Counted from the stretch's first letter, positions 21,950 to 35,035 are shown. The stretch is 64,000 nucleotides of DNA from Gymnothorax reevesii (GCA_029721435.1 CM056576.1:110960666-111024665); one strand, 5' to 3'. Made by a program: numbers and translations. The notes: a model not told the origin generated them from the letters alone.

Positions 21950-23110
21950 TAATGTGTAGCAGCCAGCAAGTTGAATTTACTTTGAATTCCTAGAAGCATG
22001 TATGGTCTTCCCCCCTGAAAGCAGGGTAATCAGCAGGAATGCTTAATGCAGGCAGGGAAAAACCGGACCAGACACTATAAGTGACTTAATACAAAGGAAT
22101 TTGCTACACGACGTACAAATTATGTGTGGTGACAAGCATGCCACATTCCCTTTGAATTCATGCAACCGTACATGACCTTCTCCTCTCGTTGCAGGGATAT
22201 CAGTATGCATGCTAAATGCAGATCATGGAACATCTGGCAAAACACTCATAAAGTGGCTTGACACAAAGCAAATATACTATGTGAGAGATGAGACTATGTG
22301 TGGTGACAAGCATGTCACATTTCCTTTGAATTCATGCAAGCATGCGTGACCTTCTCCTCTGATTGCCAAGAGATCACCAGGTGTGCTGAATGCAGACAGA
22401 GGAACATTTGGGAAGATGCTCATAAGTGGCTTAATATAAAGTAAATATACTATGAGATAATAGACTTTGTGCGGCAATAAACATGACATATTCCCCCTAA
22501 ATTTGCACAAGCATGCATGCCCTTCCAGTCTGAACGCAAGAAGATCAGCAGGCGTGGAGAATAGAAACACCACAGCATTAGTAAAATACTGCTCGAGCGC
22601 TGGATACAAGGAATATATGCTGTGTGAAACGTGAGACTGAGTGTGGTGAAAACCATGTAACATTTCCTTTGAATTCACACAAGCGTGCTATCCTTCTAAT
22701 CTGAATGCAGGGTAATCAGCAGATGTGCTAAATGCAGACAAAGAAACATCTGGAAAGACACTATTTGAGCGAAAAAGCAAAGGAAATCATACCACATGAG
22801 GTATGAATCTGTGTGGCGATTTCCTTTGAATTCATGCGAGCACTAGTGACCTTGTACCCTGGATGCAAGCACATTCTGAGGACAAACAGTGGAATACCTG
22901 GCAAGACACCATTGGAGTGACTTGATTCAAAGGAAATAAGACAAGTGAGGTACAAAACCATGTAAGATGACAAGCATGTCGCATTTCCTTTGATTTCATG
23001 CAACCATGCATGACCTACCAATTTGAATTCAGAAGATCAGCTGCCATGCAGAATGCAAACCGGTGAACATCTGGAAAGACACCATCACGATCAGTTGATG
23101 CAAAGGAAAT
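21950..23110 (+). repeat. tandem array, seven diverged ~170-bp units
   Basis: The landmark TTTGAATTC occurs (with changes) at 21981, 22151, 22325, ~22497, 22668, 22825 and 22989: spacings 170, 174, 172, 171, 157 and 164. Each unit also contains a CATGC(A/G)TGACCTTC-like block, a GATCAGCAG-like block, AACATCTGG(C/A)AAGACAC and GTGTGGTGACAAGCATGTCAC. Units are perhaps 70-80% identical, so the array is old. On the minus strand two to three units stay open in one frame, giving repeated peptides, but no protein family fits. Confidence 0.85.
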
Positions 23111-25335
23111 ATTTTATCTGAGCACGCGAGTTTACCTAAACTGTGTGCCAGTGAAACTGCATGCAACTCAAAATTGACAGTCCAGCATGAACCCCCCGAA
23201 AACAAACCATGCCGGCTGGGCCCAAATACCTTAGGCTAACATTTCTGAGCCCCTCGGTGCCAGAAGCGACAACCTCAACCAGGGCAATTGACGTTCTGGC
23301 CAGATGGATCAAGATACTGTATTTCAAAGCAGAGAGAGGTGAATGGGCCCAAATGAAGTATGCTGATGTTGGAGCAGATGAATGTAGAGGCACTGAAAAA
23401 TAGATGCATAACATATGAACTCAAGATGAAATTGCAGGAGAAAATGGAGTAATTTAAGCAATAAAAATGAGCCATAGCTAAGGAATGTGAAGCAGATCCT
23501 GCCAGGGTATCAGGACAGTTTTCCTGTTTGGCAGCATTCTCTGATAATGGTGGCACTAGCTAAGAGCATAAGGGATAAGCCAAGGTTTACAGAGATGAGG
23601 ATGATACCAGTAATGTATTAGCTTTGCTTGTCTATGTGGCAACATGCCTCCATAGCTATTGCAATTGTGGGAGCGAATGAGATAAGCCACAACTTGTGGA
23701 TACAAGCAATAAACAAGTAAATTATCTGAAATGGGTTGCCTACTTGGCAATGTGCAATTCAGTCAAAGCTTATTTTTCAAAGCTTAAGGACACGCGCTTC
23801 ATACTGCCAAAGTATTTATGGTCTTGCATGCCAGGCAAAGTGTAGCAATCGTAGCACCACTCTGGGTAGGGTACCAGAATGCCTATAATCATAATAACAC
23901 ATTATTGGCCAAATTTGAAGGCAAACAAGCCAATTTGTAATGTCAATACAGATGATGTGTTCATAGAGCAGTGCTTGCATAATCACAAATCTTTGAATAC
24001 TTGCCCGTGTGGCAAAATCTATTACGATTGAACATTCCCTATGGCCTCAGGTAGTGAATATTTGTTGGTTCAGTGTCTACCTGACTAAACACACGGTGAC
24101 TGAGCCTCCTGTTTCAAACATTTTCAGCTCTGCGACCGCATGCAAAGTACATGAAATAGAGCATTTGCAGCCATCAGATGACTCAGGCTTTACAGCTAAA
24201 TTGACACCTGTTAATGAAATGACTCGGATCATAGCTTAACAGTTTCATGGATGAGGGTGTCAGAATCCGAGTAGGTACACGCAGCACGGTGCCAATTAAT
24301 GAAAACATGACTGTGCCACTGTAATTTGGCCAGATTATTTAAAGAATAGCCGCATGTCCTGAAACGCTAACCGACAGTTTACACCAGCTGAGCGTTTGGT
24401 CCGTCTGTGCTCTGCCATGGCTGCGCAGCTGATTGGTTTACTTTTTCACCAAGGGCCAGGTAGGCTTGGAAAGCTTTTTCCCTCAATAAAAGAAATCATT
24501 AAAAACTGCATTTTGTATTTACTCAGGTTATCTCTGTCTAATATTAAAGTTTGTTTCATGATCCGAAAGATTTAAGTGTGACAAGTATGAAACTCCGCTC
24601 CTTCTTAACACTTAACATCAATTTATGAGGCTCTACCCTACCTTTGACTCAGTACTTTATAACTTACATAACCACCAAACTGGTGATTGCGCAAATGGAT
24701 CATCTCCTCTTCAGATTTTCTCCAGCTTCAATGATGGAAACACTGGAATTAAATCAGTAAGAGCATTTTCCCTTCAAAGCTTAGTCCTTCATTGAAACAC
24801 TGGAAATCATTGAGCGGAGACAGCCGTATTGTCAGAATCTTAAATTAGTTCTGACATGGTTTGAGGAGTCTGGAGGTATCTTGCTTGTTAAACACCAGCA
24901 TCATGTTCATTCCCCATTTCCATTCTACCTGAAATTTCTGTGATCAAAAAAGGTAGCCATTAAAAGTGACAGCAAAATTGCCTTTCCAGGCCATAGCTGA
25001 GGAAAAAGGAGAAAATCCGTTTTAATTAACAGCTCCATTCAGAGAGTGACAACCCAATCAATGAGTAAAATTTTATTTATTGAGGGTCATTTTCCATGAT
25101 CAATCCTGCCATTTGCGACATTTAATTAAAAGTCTAAAATTTGAGTTTTAATCTTTTAATATATTTCTCTACAAAGATAAAATATTGCAGAAGGTGAGAG
25201 GTATGGTGAGCCTTGCATGAAACAGAGAAGGAATAAAGGAAGACTCTATAGCAGTGGTGCTTATCACCGGTCCGAGGGCCGTCTGGCTATTTTCACATTT
25301 CAAACCTCATTGTTCAATTCCGAATTTTTGTTCTA
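23111..25335. other. no recognisable gene
   Basis: AT-rich and apparently non-repetitive apart from short frames at 23136-23556 without domains. The segment 24800-25200 has several AATTAA/TTAATTAA words. Nothing definite. Confidence 0.55.
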
Positions 25336-25638
25336 ATCTGGGGCCTCATTTATAAACAGTGCGTAGGCACAAAAAGGATACGTACGTCACCTTCTTTGCG
25401 GATTTCTGATTTATAAAAACATACTTAACATTAAAAAAGGGAAATTATTAAGATTATGCACAATGTCAATAAATTAAAAGTCCGTCCTGATTAAATAAAT
25501 TAAAATTCCATGCAGTTTATTTTACCCATAGGTTTATAAATTTGGTTATTTTCCACAAAATGTCGTTTTTATTTTTTTGAGCGTACGTATTATTCAGGTA
25601 TGAAATCCATGCAAATATTTATAAATACGGCCCCAGAT
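25336..25638. mobile_element. ~300-bp MITE, Harbinger-like ends
   Basis: AATCTGGGGCC then TCATTTATAAA at 25336-25356 matches the inverted right end at about 25618-25638 (TTTATAAATACGGCCCCAGATT) with a few mismatches. GGGGCC plus TCATTTATAAA ends are common in teleost MITEs that I associate with PIF/Harbinger. Internal TACGTACGT/GCGTACGTA words are also inverted. No target duplication resolved. Confidence 0.7.
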
Positions 25639-27299
25639 TTGCCAGATTTGACAGTTCACATTCATTATTACAAGTGATTTGAATCCAGTCATCATGGGAA
25701 CGCACCTGTCCTCACCTTGCATGCACACATTTATAGATTTGCTTATGTCCACTACGTTACTGACAAAAAAAAAAGTTATATTTGCGAGAACACTCATAGA
25801 ATTCCAGCTCAATTAAAACCTGAAAATGGATGCACATGAACTGAATGCATGGATAGGATTTCGCCTTGAAGGATGGCAAACATTTCATCAGCTGAAATTA
25901 TGAGGCTGAGACGGCAAGAACAAAGTCAGACGGCTTGCTTTTGTGATTTTAACAACTATTGCTAACACCGCTATGACAGCGCACAGTGCATGCATACAAG
26001 CCAAAAGTTGCATGGATTCTGATCTGACTGTTCTCAGTCATGTCGCATGGCCACATATCAGATTGGGATCTGATCTGGGGCCAGCCCTTTGACTCAGTTC
26101 TCATTTGAGATTTGGATTTGAAGGCTGGGTTTCTGTGTTCAATAAGATTTGAGTCACTTCAGCCTGGCAATGTGAACGTAGCCCTTGTGTATGCTAGTTT
26201 CGGTCCCAACCACTATCGCAACTCCAAGGCTTTAAGTAGTTGTTCCTTTTTCATAATTACGCTGCTCTTAATTACTCACGTTAACCTTTTAAGCCGCTTT
26301 ATGTAAGAAATGACCGTGCATGGCATGAAGTATAAAAATGGCTGCATAGACTGCACTTGACACGGGAATTTAGGGTTCAGCTGTAAAGGAGACAGACAAT
26401 GTTCACAGTGTGCTGCTTCAGTGGTCGCTTAACATTCACTGTGGCAAATCAAGCAGAATTTGCCACCTTTGTTGTAATTCACACTGAAATACTCGAACAG
26501 AATGCATCTGTAAAAGGCACTTGAAAAGTACCTTTAAAAATTAGAGTATATAGCTCTGACAATCTAAATGACATCAAGCACCTTTGACAGACTGGGAAGT
26601 TATTTTTCCTTGGGAGATTTTCAGGGCTCAAGTGCCTAACCAATGAGGGTGAACTCACATGGTCATTCACACTATGGCGGTTGCCTCTGTGGAGTTTCGT
26701 CTGTGAATACGACTTGATCTTGAGAGAGTTCAGAGGCGCACGTGATTATCACGTGAATGTTATGTGGCCAGACGCCTGCGCCAGTCAGCAAATTCAGCAT
26801 TCAGCCATTTCCCATCATGCATCATACTTTCCCCACAACCCAGCTGGATCAGCTGAACACGCTTATTGATTTGGCAAGCAAATGATAGTTAAACCTGTTT
26901 TGTATCTGGTTTATGCTATGCATTTTGAGACACTTGTTTTCAGCAACATTATTTGGACCCCACTAATTTTCTGTGTCCACAATAAGAATATATACGTGTG
27001 TGCGCGCACGTGCATGTCTGTGAACAGATCATTTATTCTTCATGGCATGCATTGTTCTTTCTGCCAAAATGTGGCTCAAAATAGTGAATAACTGCTCTCA
27101 ACATGAAATGCACCTTATTCAGACAAAATTACTGCTCATTTAAATTCTACAATTGCAAGTGTAGTTAGTACAAAAAATAACATCAAAACTAACGTTGAGA
27201 GAAATTGTTCAAAAGCATATCGATAATCAAGGCATGAAAAATACTATACTGCCTTTGTCATCCTTATTTGATGATGTGATTCATACATCTTGGCAAATG
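25639..27299. other. no recognisable gene
   Basis: AT-rich with short frames only. A GTGTGTGCGCGCACGTGCA simple stretch lies at 26997-27015. Confidence 0.55.
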
Positions 27300-28118
27300 G
27301 CGGCTGCTAAGGGTTCTATAAATAGTGTGAATAACAGTGGAGAGGGCAGACATCCTTGACTAGTGCTTTCACAGAAGTGCCAATTACCCTTGCGAAGGAC
27401 ACTGACACAACCCCATACCATAACAGAGGATGGCTTTTGGATTTGCTGCTGGAAATACTCAGGAAGGTCCTTTTTTCTTTCGTCCAGAGTGCATTGCAGC
27501 CATTTCTTCCAAAAACTTCTAAATTTGTCAAATCACTATACATGTTTTCTGTGTGTGACAGTTCATCACCTCTGAGCCCAGAGAGGTTGACAGTGCCTCT
27601 GGTGACAGTGCTAAAATAAGGTACTCCTATCTTCAGAGTGAAGTTTCAACTGGCATTCATGGATGTGATTACACAGTGAAATACTTGAAAAAAGTTGGGT
27701 AAAGTATTCCTGGGCCAATGTGATTATCTCACTTACAGATAGCTGATGGTTTTTGACCCAAGGCAATCTGAGTGATCGGAGGTCACAAGCAGGGCCGTCG
27801 ACAGGGGGGGACAAACGGGTATGTTGTCCCGGGCCCAGACATATAGGGGGGCCCAGAACTGGTCCTTCATGAAGATACGATTAATCATTCTGTTTAATTT
27901 CAAAATGTGTTGATTTGGGGGTGAAATGTGATATATTTGCATTCAATAAATGATTTATGGTTCTTTTGCCTGTATTGTCCTCGAAAATAGAGTCAAGAAC
28001 ACCCCTATATCACCCATAATGCAGAAATGGTTTGGTCTTTGATTAAAGCATAAAAAAGCGCGGCACTATTTGATCACACGGCTTCGGCAATAAGCCTGCG
28101 TGCTCGCTTGCCAACAAC

Positions 28119-28247
28119 ATGCACAAATCAGGAGCAAAGAAAAGACAAGAGAAAAAGAAAGGAAGAAGCAAAGAGCCTCAGGGGCTCACTCCATAAATAT
28201 TTTAAAAAAGATTCAGATAATGCAGCAGGTGGGACAGCTGAGCCAGG
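28119..28247 (+). pseudogene. hAT transposase first exon (ZMYM1-like type)
   Basis: It starts ATG at 28119 with MHKSGAKKRQEKKKG, a lysine-rich head, and after one frameshift continues GSLHKYFKKDSDN and GGTAEP to a possible splice donor (GTAAAG near 28247). This head-plus-KYFKK pattern is typical of hAT proteins related to ZMYM1/TTF-finger transposases. Everything downstream of this exon is lost. Confidence 0.55.
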
Positions 28248-28767
28248 TAAAGGAAACTTTTTTTTTCGAGCCTCGTAATGTAGCCTAACCCGTACGTGCG
28301 ATGCGCCATTCATAGTTGGAGATAGCAAGATACACAGAGTGAAGAATGATCTGCACACATGCACAGGCCATTGGATTATTTCATAAACATATCAATTTAA
28401 AAACACTGTGTTGCATATGTCTTATTGAAGTCAAGAATATGCACATTAGGCCTATGCCCGCAATCAAATCCCTAATGTTTCAGGCACGTTATCTGCACTC
28501 CGATTAGCTAGTGGAATGCTGCCTCTTGTTAATCAAATCTTATTTCGTTGGAAATCAGCCCGTGTAGACATGGCGGCATTTGAAATTGCTCCTAGGTAGG
28601 CCTAAAGTTTAATGTAAAAAAACGGGCTTTAAATTTGGTGTTCTGTTAACGATTAAACTTTAGTGTAGACTGGATACCCTTCAAATAAGTCCATGATTCC
28701 AGAAAAATGATAACCAGGCGCAGACTGAAAAGCGCAGTCAATGAAACTAGCCCAAGAAGCTCTAAAC

Positions 28768-29958
28768 CAGGGGTCGACAACCCGCGGCTCTTTAGCGCTG
28801 CCCTAATGGCTCCCTGGAGCTTTTTCAAAAAAGTTTGAAAATGGAAAATGATGATGGGGGAGGGAAATATATTTTTTTGTTTTATTATTTATTTATTTTA
28901 TTCAAGTATGGCTTTGCGTTGTTAAAACATCATGCGAAAGCACACGCAAGGGATTTTCGTCTTTACACACCATAGGCAGACCTACCCGATAGTTGCCCGA
29001 ATTAAGGGTTCAGCTTCGGGACAAAAAAAAATATTTCTTTCTATTTGAGGCAAAAGTCATGAATAAAAACGTGTTGAAAAATGGGCTGAAATTACAAATT
29101 AAACGAAACAATTGTAAAATAATCCAAAAGACAAATCAAAAGTTTTAAATCAGTCATCACTTTTTTCAGTATCAGACAATAGCCGCCCTCTTGTTCTGAC
29201 AGGTGTTGAAGCTGTTTTCTGCTTCTTCCACTCCCTCACCCTTATGAGGTCCACAGAAAAATACCTCCGCATATTTCACAACTGACCTCTTAAATTTTAT
29301 ATCGTCATTTTTATTCTTTCGCTTTCGTGTCAACTGACGATGACTCTGACGTAAGCGACGTACCGGTAGAAGAGGAAGCGGCGCATTGTCCACCTTTGGA
29401 GTTGGCGGAGTTGTTCAGAAATGACGATTTTGATTTCGAGGACTTCTTTGGATTTAGTGATTAGGAGTGACACTGATTGTTTGGTTGTAGCATGTTCTAT
29501 ATGCGACAGTTATTTGAATAACTCTTACCGTAATATGTTACGTTAACATAGCCTACCAGGCATGTTCTCGGTTCGTTGTTTATGCGTCATATAACGTAGG
29601 CTACACTAATTCAGCCTGTTGTTCTCTATTCTATTTTTATTTTAAATTGCCTTTCAAGATGAAATGTCTATTCTTGGTGTTGGATTTTATCCAATAAATT
29701 TCCCCAACATATACTCCAGTGCGACTTATGGTTTTTTCGTTCTTTATTATGTATTTTTGGCTAGTGAGATTTATACTCCGGAGCGATTTATAATCCGAAA
29801 AATACGGTAGCTAATATAGATACATACAGCATGTGTTGTCTTCATTATAAGGCTTATATAAGGCTTTTAATTTTTTGCGGCTCCAGACATAGGCCTATTT
29901 GTTTTTTGTTTTTTAAGTCCAATATGGCTTTTTCAACATTTTGGGTTGCCGACCCCTG
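28768..29958. mobile_element. hAT element (inner) with 8-bp target duplication
   Basis: The ends are CAGGGGTCGACAACCC and the inverted GGGTTGCCGACCCCTG. CTCTAAAC is duplicated exactly outside (28760-28767, 29959-29966). GCGGCTC-type subterminal sequence is typical of fish hAT elements. It carries no transposase of its own that I can confirm, but includes a pogo fragment (29337-29809), so it is a composite passenger. Confidence 0.9.
29337..29809 (+). pseudogene. pogo/Tigger transposase C-terminus and 3' end
   Basis: 29337-29464 encodes an acidic tail (DDSDVSDVPVEEE ... DFDFEDFFGFSD, stop) like the end of fish pogo/Tigger transposases. Downstream, 29702-29809 has ACTCCAGTGCGACTTATGG and ends CCGAAAAATACGGTA, the usual pogo terminal sequence at a TA site. 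The left end and the DDE core are missing. The fragment lies inside the inner hAT, so it was either captured by it or inserted and then deleted. Confidence 0.6.
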
Positions 29959-30165
29959 CTCTAAACGAATAAAACACACTGTATCTTACACATTACTATT
30001 GAAAGTGCTTAGGCCAGATTTTGAAAGCCTTAACTCAATTCATAATCCAGTTCCATCACGAAAACAATCGTTTTGCTTTATCTGTTATGGGAACGTCAGC
30101 CCCGCTGGGCAGGTGACGTTGTGAGCAGAGCCGATTTCCTACTTTGCGTGTCTCTGGCTAGGAGT

Positions 30166-30210
30166 GCGCTCTCTCTCTCTCTCTCTCTTTTTTTTTTTTT
30201 TTTTTTTTGC
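30166..30210. repeat. CT microsatellite followed by T-run
   Basis: About ten CT units run into about 20 T. Low-complexity tract inside the outer hAT. Confidence 0.9.
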
Positions 30211-30295
30211 TAACATTCTGAATGGAGTACGGACGCATTTACAACAACACCAAAAATAAATAAAAAAATAAAATAACAGCCTAATAATAACAATA

Positions 30296-30430
30296 TGCCT
30301 AATATGTTGAAATAAAACGGTTCAAATATGTATATATGTTGAAATGTTAAAACTGTAAATACGTAGAAATGTTGAAATAAAACGGTTTAAATATGTAAAT
30401 ATGTTGAAATGTTGAAATAAAATGGTTCAC
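30296..30430 (+). repeat. small AT-rich minisatellite
   Basis: Repeated GTTGAAATAAAACGGTT and AAATATGT blocks, about two and a half units of ~65 bases. Confidence 0.75.
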
Positions 30431-32134
30431 TGGTTAAATGGGTTTGGAATACCTGTTATTTAAGCATTGGAGTGAGTAGAGACGGATAAAAGGGGTTTTG
30501 GGTGGTTACTGTGTGGCGGTGTGTGTGTGTGCGGGAAAGTTGGGGGGGGGCCCACTCAGGTGATGTTGTCCCGGGCCCAGCCAAAGCTGTCAACGGCCCT
30601 GGTCACAAGTATTCAGCTTTAGCTTGCGCCCTCACCCTTCTCACAGAAATTTCTCTAGATTCCTTAAATCTTTTAATTATGTTATGCACCATAGAGGGTG
30701 AAATAACCAAACCCTCTTTGAGGAACATTGATTATCAACCTTTCCATGATTTTCTTGCATACTTGTGGGCAAATTGCTGATCTTTAACCCTGGTTTTCCC
30801 CTGAAAGACAAGGCTTCTCTAAAATTCTGCTTTTGTAGAAAAGTGTAATTACAATCAGCTGTTTCCAATCGTCATTCTAATTTTATACCTCAGCAGGGGC
30901 GTTTACTCACATGAATTGAGTGAAATTTGGATCGCGATCCAAAAATGTATCTTTTTTGTGCGCATTCACACACAGGGGAGACACTCACTTGACGGTAAGC
31001 AAAGCACTATCAACATCCGAACTGCGCATGCCTGAAGCTTGACTCCCGTGCTGAAAAAAGCGAGCTCATGGTTCCTCATGCGCATATCAGGAGAGTATCG
31101 TGTCAGGCAGGGTTTGCGAGGTCCTCTGTTTTCCTGTAAAATTGGGCTACTTTTGAGATGGTGTTGCGGGCACAATATTTTGTCCACTGGTCGAGTGGGC
31201 TTATTCATGACATTAAGAAAAAAAAATAATCAGACAGTCTGGTCGCTTGCAATCATATGAGTGTAGCCCCTGAAACCCCAGTTCTCCCCTTTTTTGGCAT
31301 TTTTTGGTCAATACTATGGCCACGGCAACCAAAATCGATAGGTATCATAACTGAAGTATAACACGTCCATACCAAATATGAAACTAATTAAAAAATTAAC
31401 TTTGTGATCAAAAATTACAGCCTGTAGAGCGTCCACAAGGATGTGTCTATGGACATGGCGGCGGCGGTGATGACAAGCATGAATGTATAGTAGCCACCTT
31501 ATTTTGTCCGGGAGCTACAATAAAATTAATATCACAAATAAACTACTTTGTTAATGCTCAGATGCAACCAAACTGACAAGCAGGTACACATGGAATATAT
31601 CACATGATGAAATACACGTGTTCACAGACACAAATGAACCCTCTGTGCCAGCACACACACAAGCAGTGCCACAGCCCTTCCCGGCTTTGGCTTTATTAGC
31701 TGTTGGGCTAGTTTTTGACAGGCTTTGATTGGCCATTTGGCTGGTTTTGTTGCACAGACCTGGCAGCCCTGGTGTCAGAAATCAAGGCACATAAACAAGC
31801 ACACACTCGCATTTACACCATCATAGCCGACCATTCCAACAGCAATATGTCTCTGGAAAAGAGAAACTGTGGCAATACTTGCATGACTGGGGCTTACCTG
31901 TTACTGGCAAGGTAAAGGGGCTTAGAGGTCTTGTGTCTGGGGCACAAGTGTTCAACGTGGCACCAAAAATGACCTCAAAAGAGGCTATCAGTCATCTATT
32001 GTAATTTGCAAAAAAGTAACATCGTTCATACAAAGATTTCGGCCTGAAACATGGCCAAAACAATTGGATGGAAAGATGAAAATCGCGTTTGCCAGATCAA
32101 CAAAGATGTGAATAATCATTTCAAATAGGACTGG

Positions 32135-32470
32135 ATGGAACGAGAGGTCACAGTGAATAGCGCAGGGTCATCAATAGGCGGGTTTTTACGGAAGATCGAG
32201 GTTCAGGGAAAAGCCCTGTGCACGTTGCATTCGGACTTAATAACTAATGCCTCTCATGGGGCGAAAACATTGGAGGAGCACTCCCAAACAAAGAAGCATG
32301 TGGGGAAGGTTAAAATAACACTGAAAAAATTACCTGCCCCTGGGAGCTGGCACAGCCAGCAAAGAGCCTTCCACGTACAGATTACCCCCGACATTGAAGA
32401 AACTGGGAGTCCGAAAGGTGCAGACGATAACCCAACCTCCACTTTTATCAGTCAACAGCAGGGTACTTAG
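32135..32470 (+). pseudogene. transposase-type zinc-finger fragment
   Basis: The open frame includes GGFLRKIEVQGKALCTLHSD, then NASHGAKTLEEHSQTKKHVG: a C-x2-(C to H)-xn-H-x4-H arrangement like the N-terminal finger of fish hAT-type transposases. One zinc ligand appears changed from Cys to His. No catalytic domain follows. It sits in the 5.3-kb element and may be its own transposase N-terminus. Confidence 0.45.
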
Positions 32471-34365
32471 TGCTCAGGTATGTGTCAACTGATCTTTATA
32501 CCGAAGAATTGTTTGTGTCAGTCTAAGGATAGAGAAGATGTTACACGAGTGGTTGTGTCACATGAAAGTTATAAAATGAGTTGAGTAAATTTTTCATTTG
32601 CAGCAAGCTTTAGCGAGCATAACTGAAGCGTGTAATTTAATAGAAAATAAACATAATTATCATTAACCCTTAATGCTAATTCCCATTATGTTAGCACTGA
32701 ACTGACTCCATCACTGCGTAACTCCGTCAGTCCCTGTCTCACGGACAATCGCGGTTGAACTAGCCATAGTTTTTAAAGTGATAATCAACTAAGTCGCTAA
32801 TTAGCTGACAAATTTGATGGGAAAATAATCTTAAATACTCTAAAATCATCCAATCTTCCGGAATGACCATATTGGTAGTAAACCTGGTGCCTGCTATCAT
32901 AGCATGTGCAATTGAGCGTTCTGGAACCATCCATGGCCCGAGATAACTTACTGAACTTCAGGTGAACCCAAGGTTTGCGAGGCTCATATGTGGTCTTCGA
33001 GCGTCCCTGGAGGCCTAAAATGAATTTACACTATAATGTAAAGGCAAACTTGTTACTAAGGGTGGAGGGTTGCTATATGACAATGTACCAATCAGAATGA
33101 ATAATGTTGGTTCAGGTAGAAAGTGCCGCGTTTAATCCCACCTAAAGGAACGTGCCGAAAGGCCACTAAGTATGAGGGATCGGGCGATTGGTGGTCGGTT
33201 GGTGTGGAGTGATTGATGAAGAATGAATGCTATGTGGTTTGCGCAGACCAGCCTGGGTTTCCGTGTTTCATCTGGATTGACTTCCAATAAACCCAATCGC
33301 ATCAGACTTTGGAGAATGTGTCCATTTTTTGGAGACAGATTTACAAGGGTCAGTGGAACACTTTGTCCACTTGCTCGGACAAATTTTTGTTTCCCTATGA
33401 CACAAACTAATATTACATAATGGTTATTGAAAGGTACACCATGATTTCTGGCCAGCAAGATCAGTAACGATAACTTTTTTATGAGAGTGGTGCGGTATCC
33501 CCAATCCATACCAATTTAATCAACATTACCCTTGGTATTCAGTTTGGCCAGATCTAGCAATTTTTTCCCTCCCAGTGCTCTCAGCCAATGAATTTTCTGC
33601 AGAAGTGATATTACTCTTGGGTAATATAAAAATAATTCATGAGCTGGGCGATGGGAAAAGTACCACAGTTTCATGATAAAATGCACTGCCCAACGTTCAT
33701 GCATCACATACGTATGCGAGGGGAACAGCTGATCAAGTAGGCGTTCCGCCTTGAATCATGGGAGAGAAAAATATGAGTTTCGATTCTGTTTGCCCACACA
33801 GTGCACGGCAAATTTTCACAATAATTCATGAAAAAAGCTTAACCCTCCTATTATCCTTGGGGTCAATTTGATCCCAGTCAATGTTTATCATTCAAAAAAT
33901 AATAGAAGACTTTTTTTTTTGCTTCATATTTCATGACTTTTCCTAATTTGATGGGGACAACTGATTAAGCATAAATTTATCATGATGATATTTTTTCAAT
34001 GTGCTGAATACATATTGCACGCATTTGACCCCAAGCTATTTTAGCTGTGTAAAACTTGTCTGTCTGTGTGTGTGACCTCACATCTTCACATTTGCAGGTA
34101 CAGAGTTGATACCTTTGAGTTGATTCATGACAGGGGGGTGGGGAAAACTACTATTTCCTCGAGAACTTAGATACTTCTCCTGGTGTGGGCATGTGGGAAA
34201 CAAATTGACAAGTGAACCCCTGCCAAAATGAGGAAGCCAGTGTTGGCTTGCAAGTTGCTCACATCCAAGTCTTTCTAACTACACATGCCTTTCCTCTAAA
34301 ATTATCATCTCAAGTTCAATATTTTCAGATGATGGTTATATGAAGAGCTGGAATAATGACTCTAT

Positions 34366-34621
34366 GGGCTCTAATTTCCTAGCGCAGCGCAGGTGGCGCA
34401 GCTCACGCAGTGGTAATTTTGTCCGGCGCAATACATCGTTTCTCAAGATTTGACTCGGCTGTGTCGCCTTCTTTGCCAACTTGCACTGGAAGGAGGGGCA
34501 GAGGAGTACTTGCGCCAGGCTACGCCGGGCACAAAATTGCAACATATGCCTGGACACACCCCGTTGGCGCGGCGCACTCTCCATTCGCCGCGCCTGCGCT
34601 TGGTCAACAAAATTAGAGCCC
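34366..34621 (+). mobile_element. GGGCTCTAATTTC-family element, copy B (256 bp)
   Basis: The ends are GGGCTCTAATTTC and the inverted AAAATTAGAGCCC. TAT is duplicated outside (34363-34365, 34622-34624). The left part equals the left end of copy C and the right part its right end, with the middle missing, so this is an internal-deletion MITE. Confidence 0.85.
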
Positions 34622-34724
34622 TATGTCTTCAGCATGGCTGACTGTGTGTCTGGTGGGACACTCTTAGCAGTACGTCTACCTTGTTGTTGAAGTGAGCAGA
34701 GGGACCATAATTTTCCATTTTTAA

Positions 34725-35035
34725 GATAAGATATACTTTATTGAACCCCTTGGGGTAATTTGTCCTCTGCATTTGACCCATCCTATAGTTGGGAGCAGTG
34801 GGCAGCCACAGAGCTTCGCCCGGGGACCAACTCCGGTTGTAAAGCTAGTTCCTTGGTCATGGGTACTGGTTGGAGTGTTCCCATAATGCATGTTTTTGCG
34901 GGTGGGAGAAACCGAGAGGAAACCCACGCGAACACAGGGAGAACATGCAAACTCCACACAGAAAGGCCCCAGGTCGGATTTGAACCCACGACCTTCTTGC
35001 TGTGAGGCAGCAGTGTTAACCACCCGTGCCAACGT
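34725..35035 (+). repeat. teleost interspersed repeat (Expander/RTE-type module)
   Basis: It contains GGGAGAACATGCAAACTCCA, GAAAGGCCCCAGGTCGG and CACGACCTTCTTGCTGTGAG, a block also found at 55720-55806. I associate this block with RTE/Expander-type elements or their SINEs in fish; the class is from memory. The first ~130 bases (TAAGATATACTTTATTGAAC onward) are another common fish module. Confidence 0.6.

Larger units (their letters stand above)
27790..30601 (+). mobile_element. hAT element (outer) with 8-bp target duplication
   Basis: The ends CAGGGCCGTCGACAG and the inverted CTGTCAACGGCCCTG are followed inward by TGTTGTCCCGGGCCCAG on both sides. GTCACAAG is duplicated exactly outside, which defines a hAT insertion. 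The 2.8-kb body holds only the first transposase exon (28119-28247), a younger hAT (28768-29958), a CT/T run and a small minisatellite, so it is a deletion derivative. Confidence 0.9.

Noticed and set aside
21950..23110. CRISPR-like interpretation of the regular array
   Set aside because: Units are ~170 bp, diverged throughout, with no short identical repeats separated by unique spacers; eukaryotic tandem repeat instead.
33132..33509. 125-codon minus-strand open frame
   Set aside because: No domain recognised; inside the 5.3-kb element without support from neighbours.
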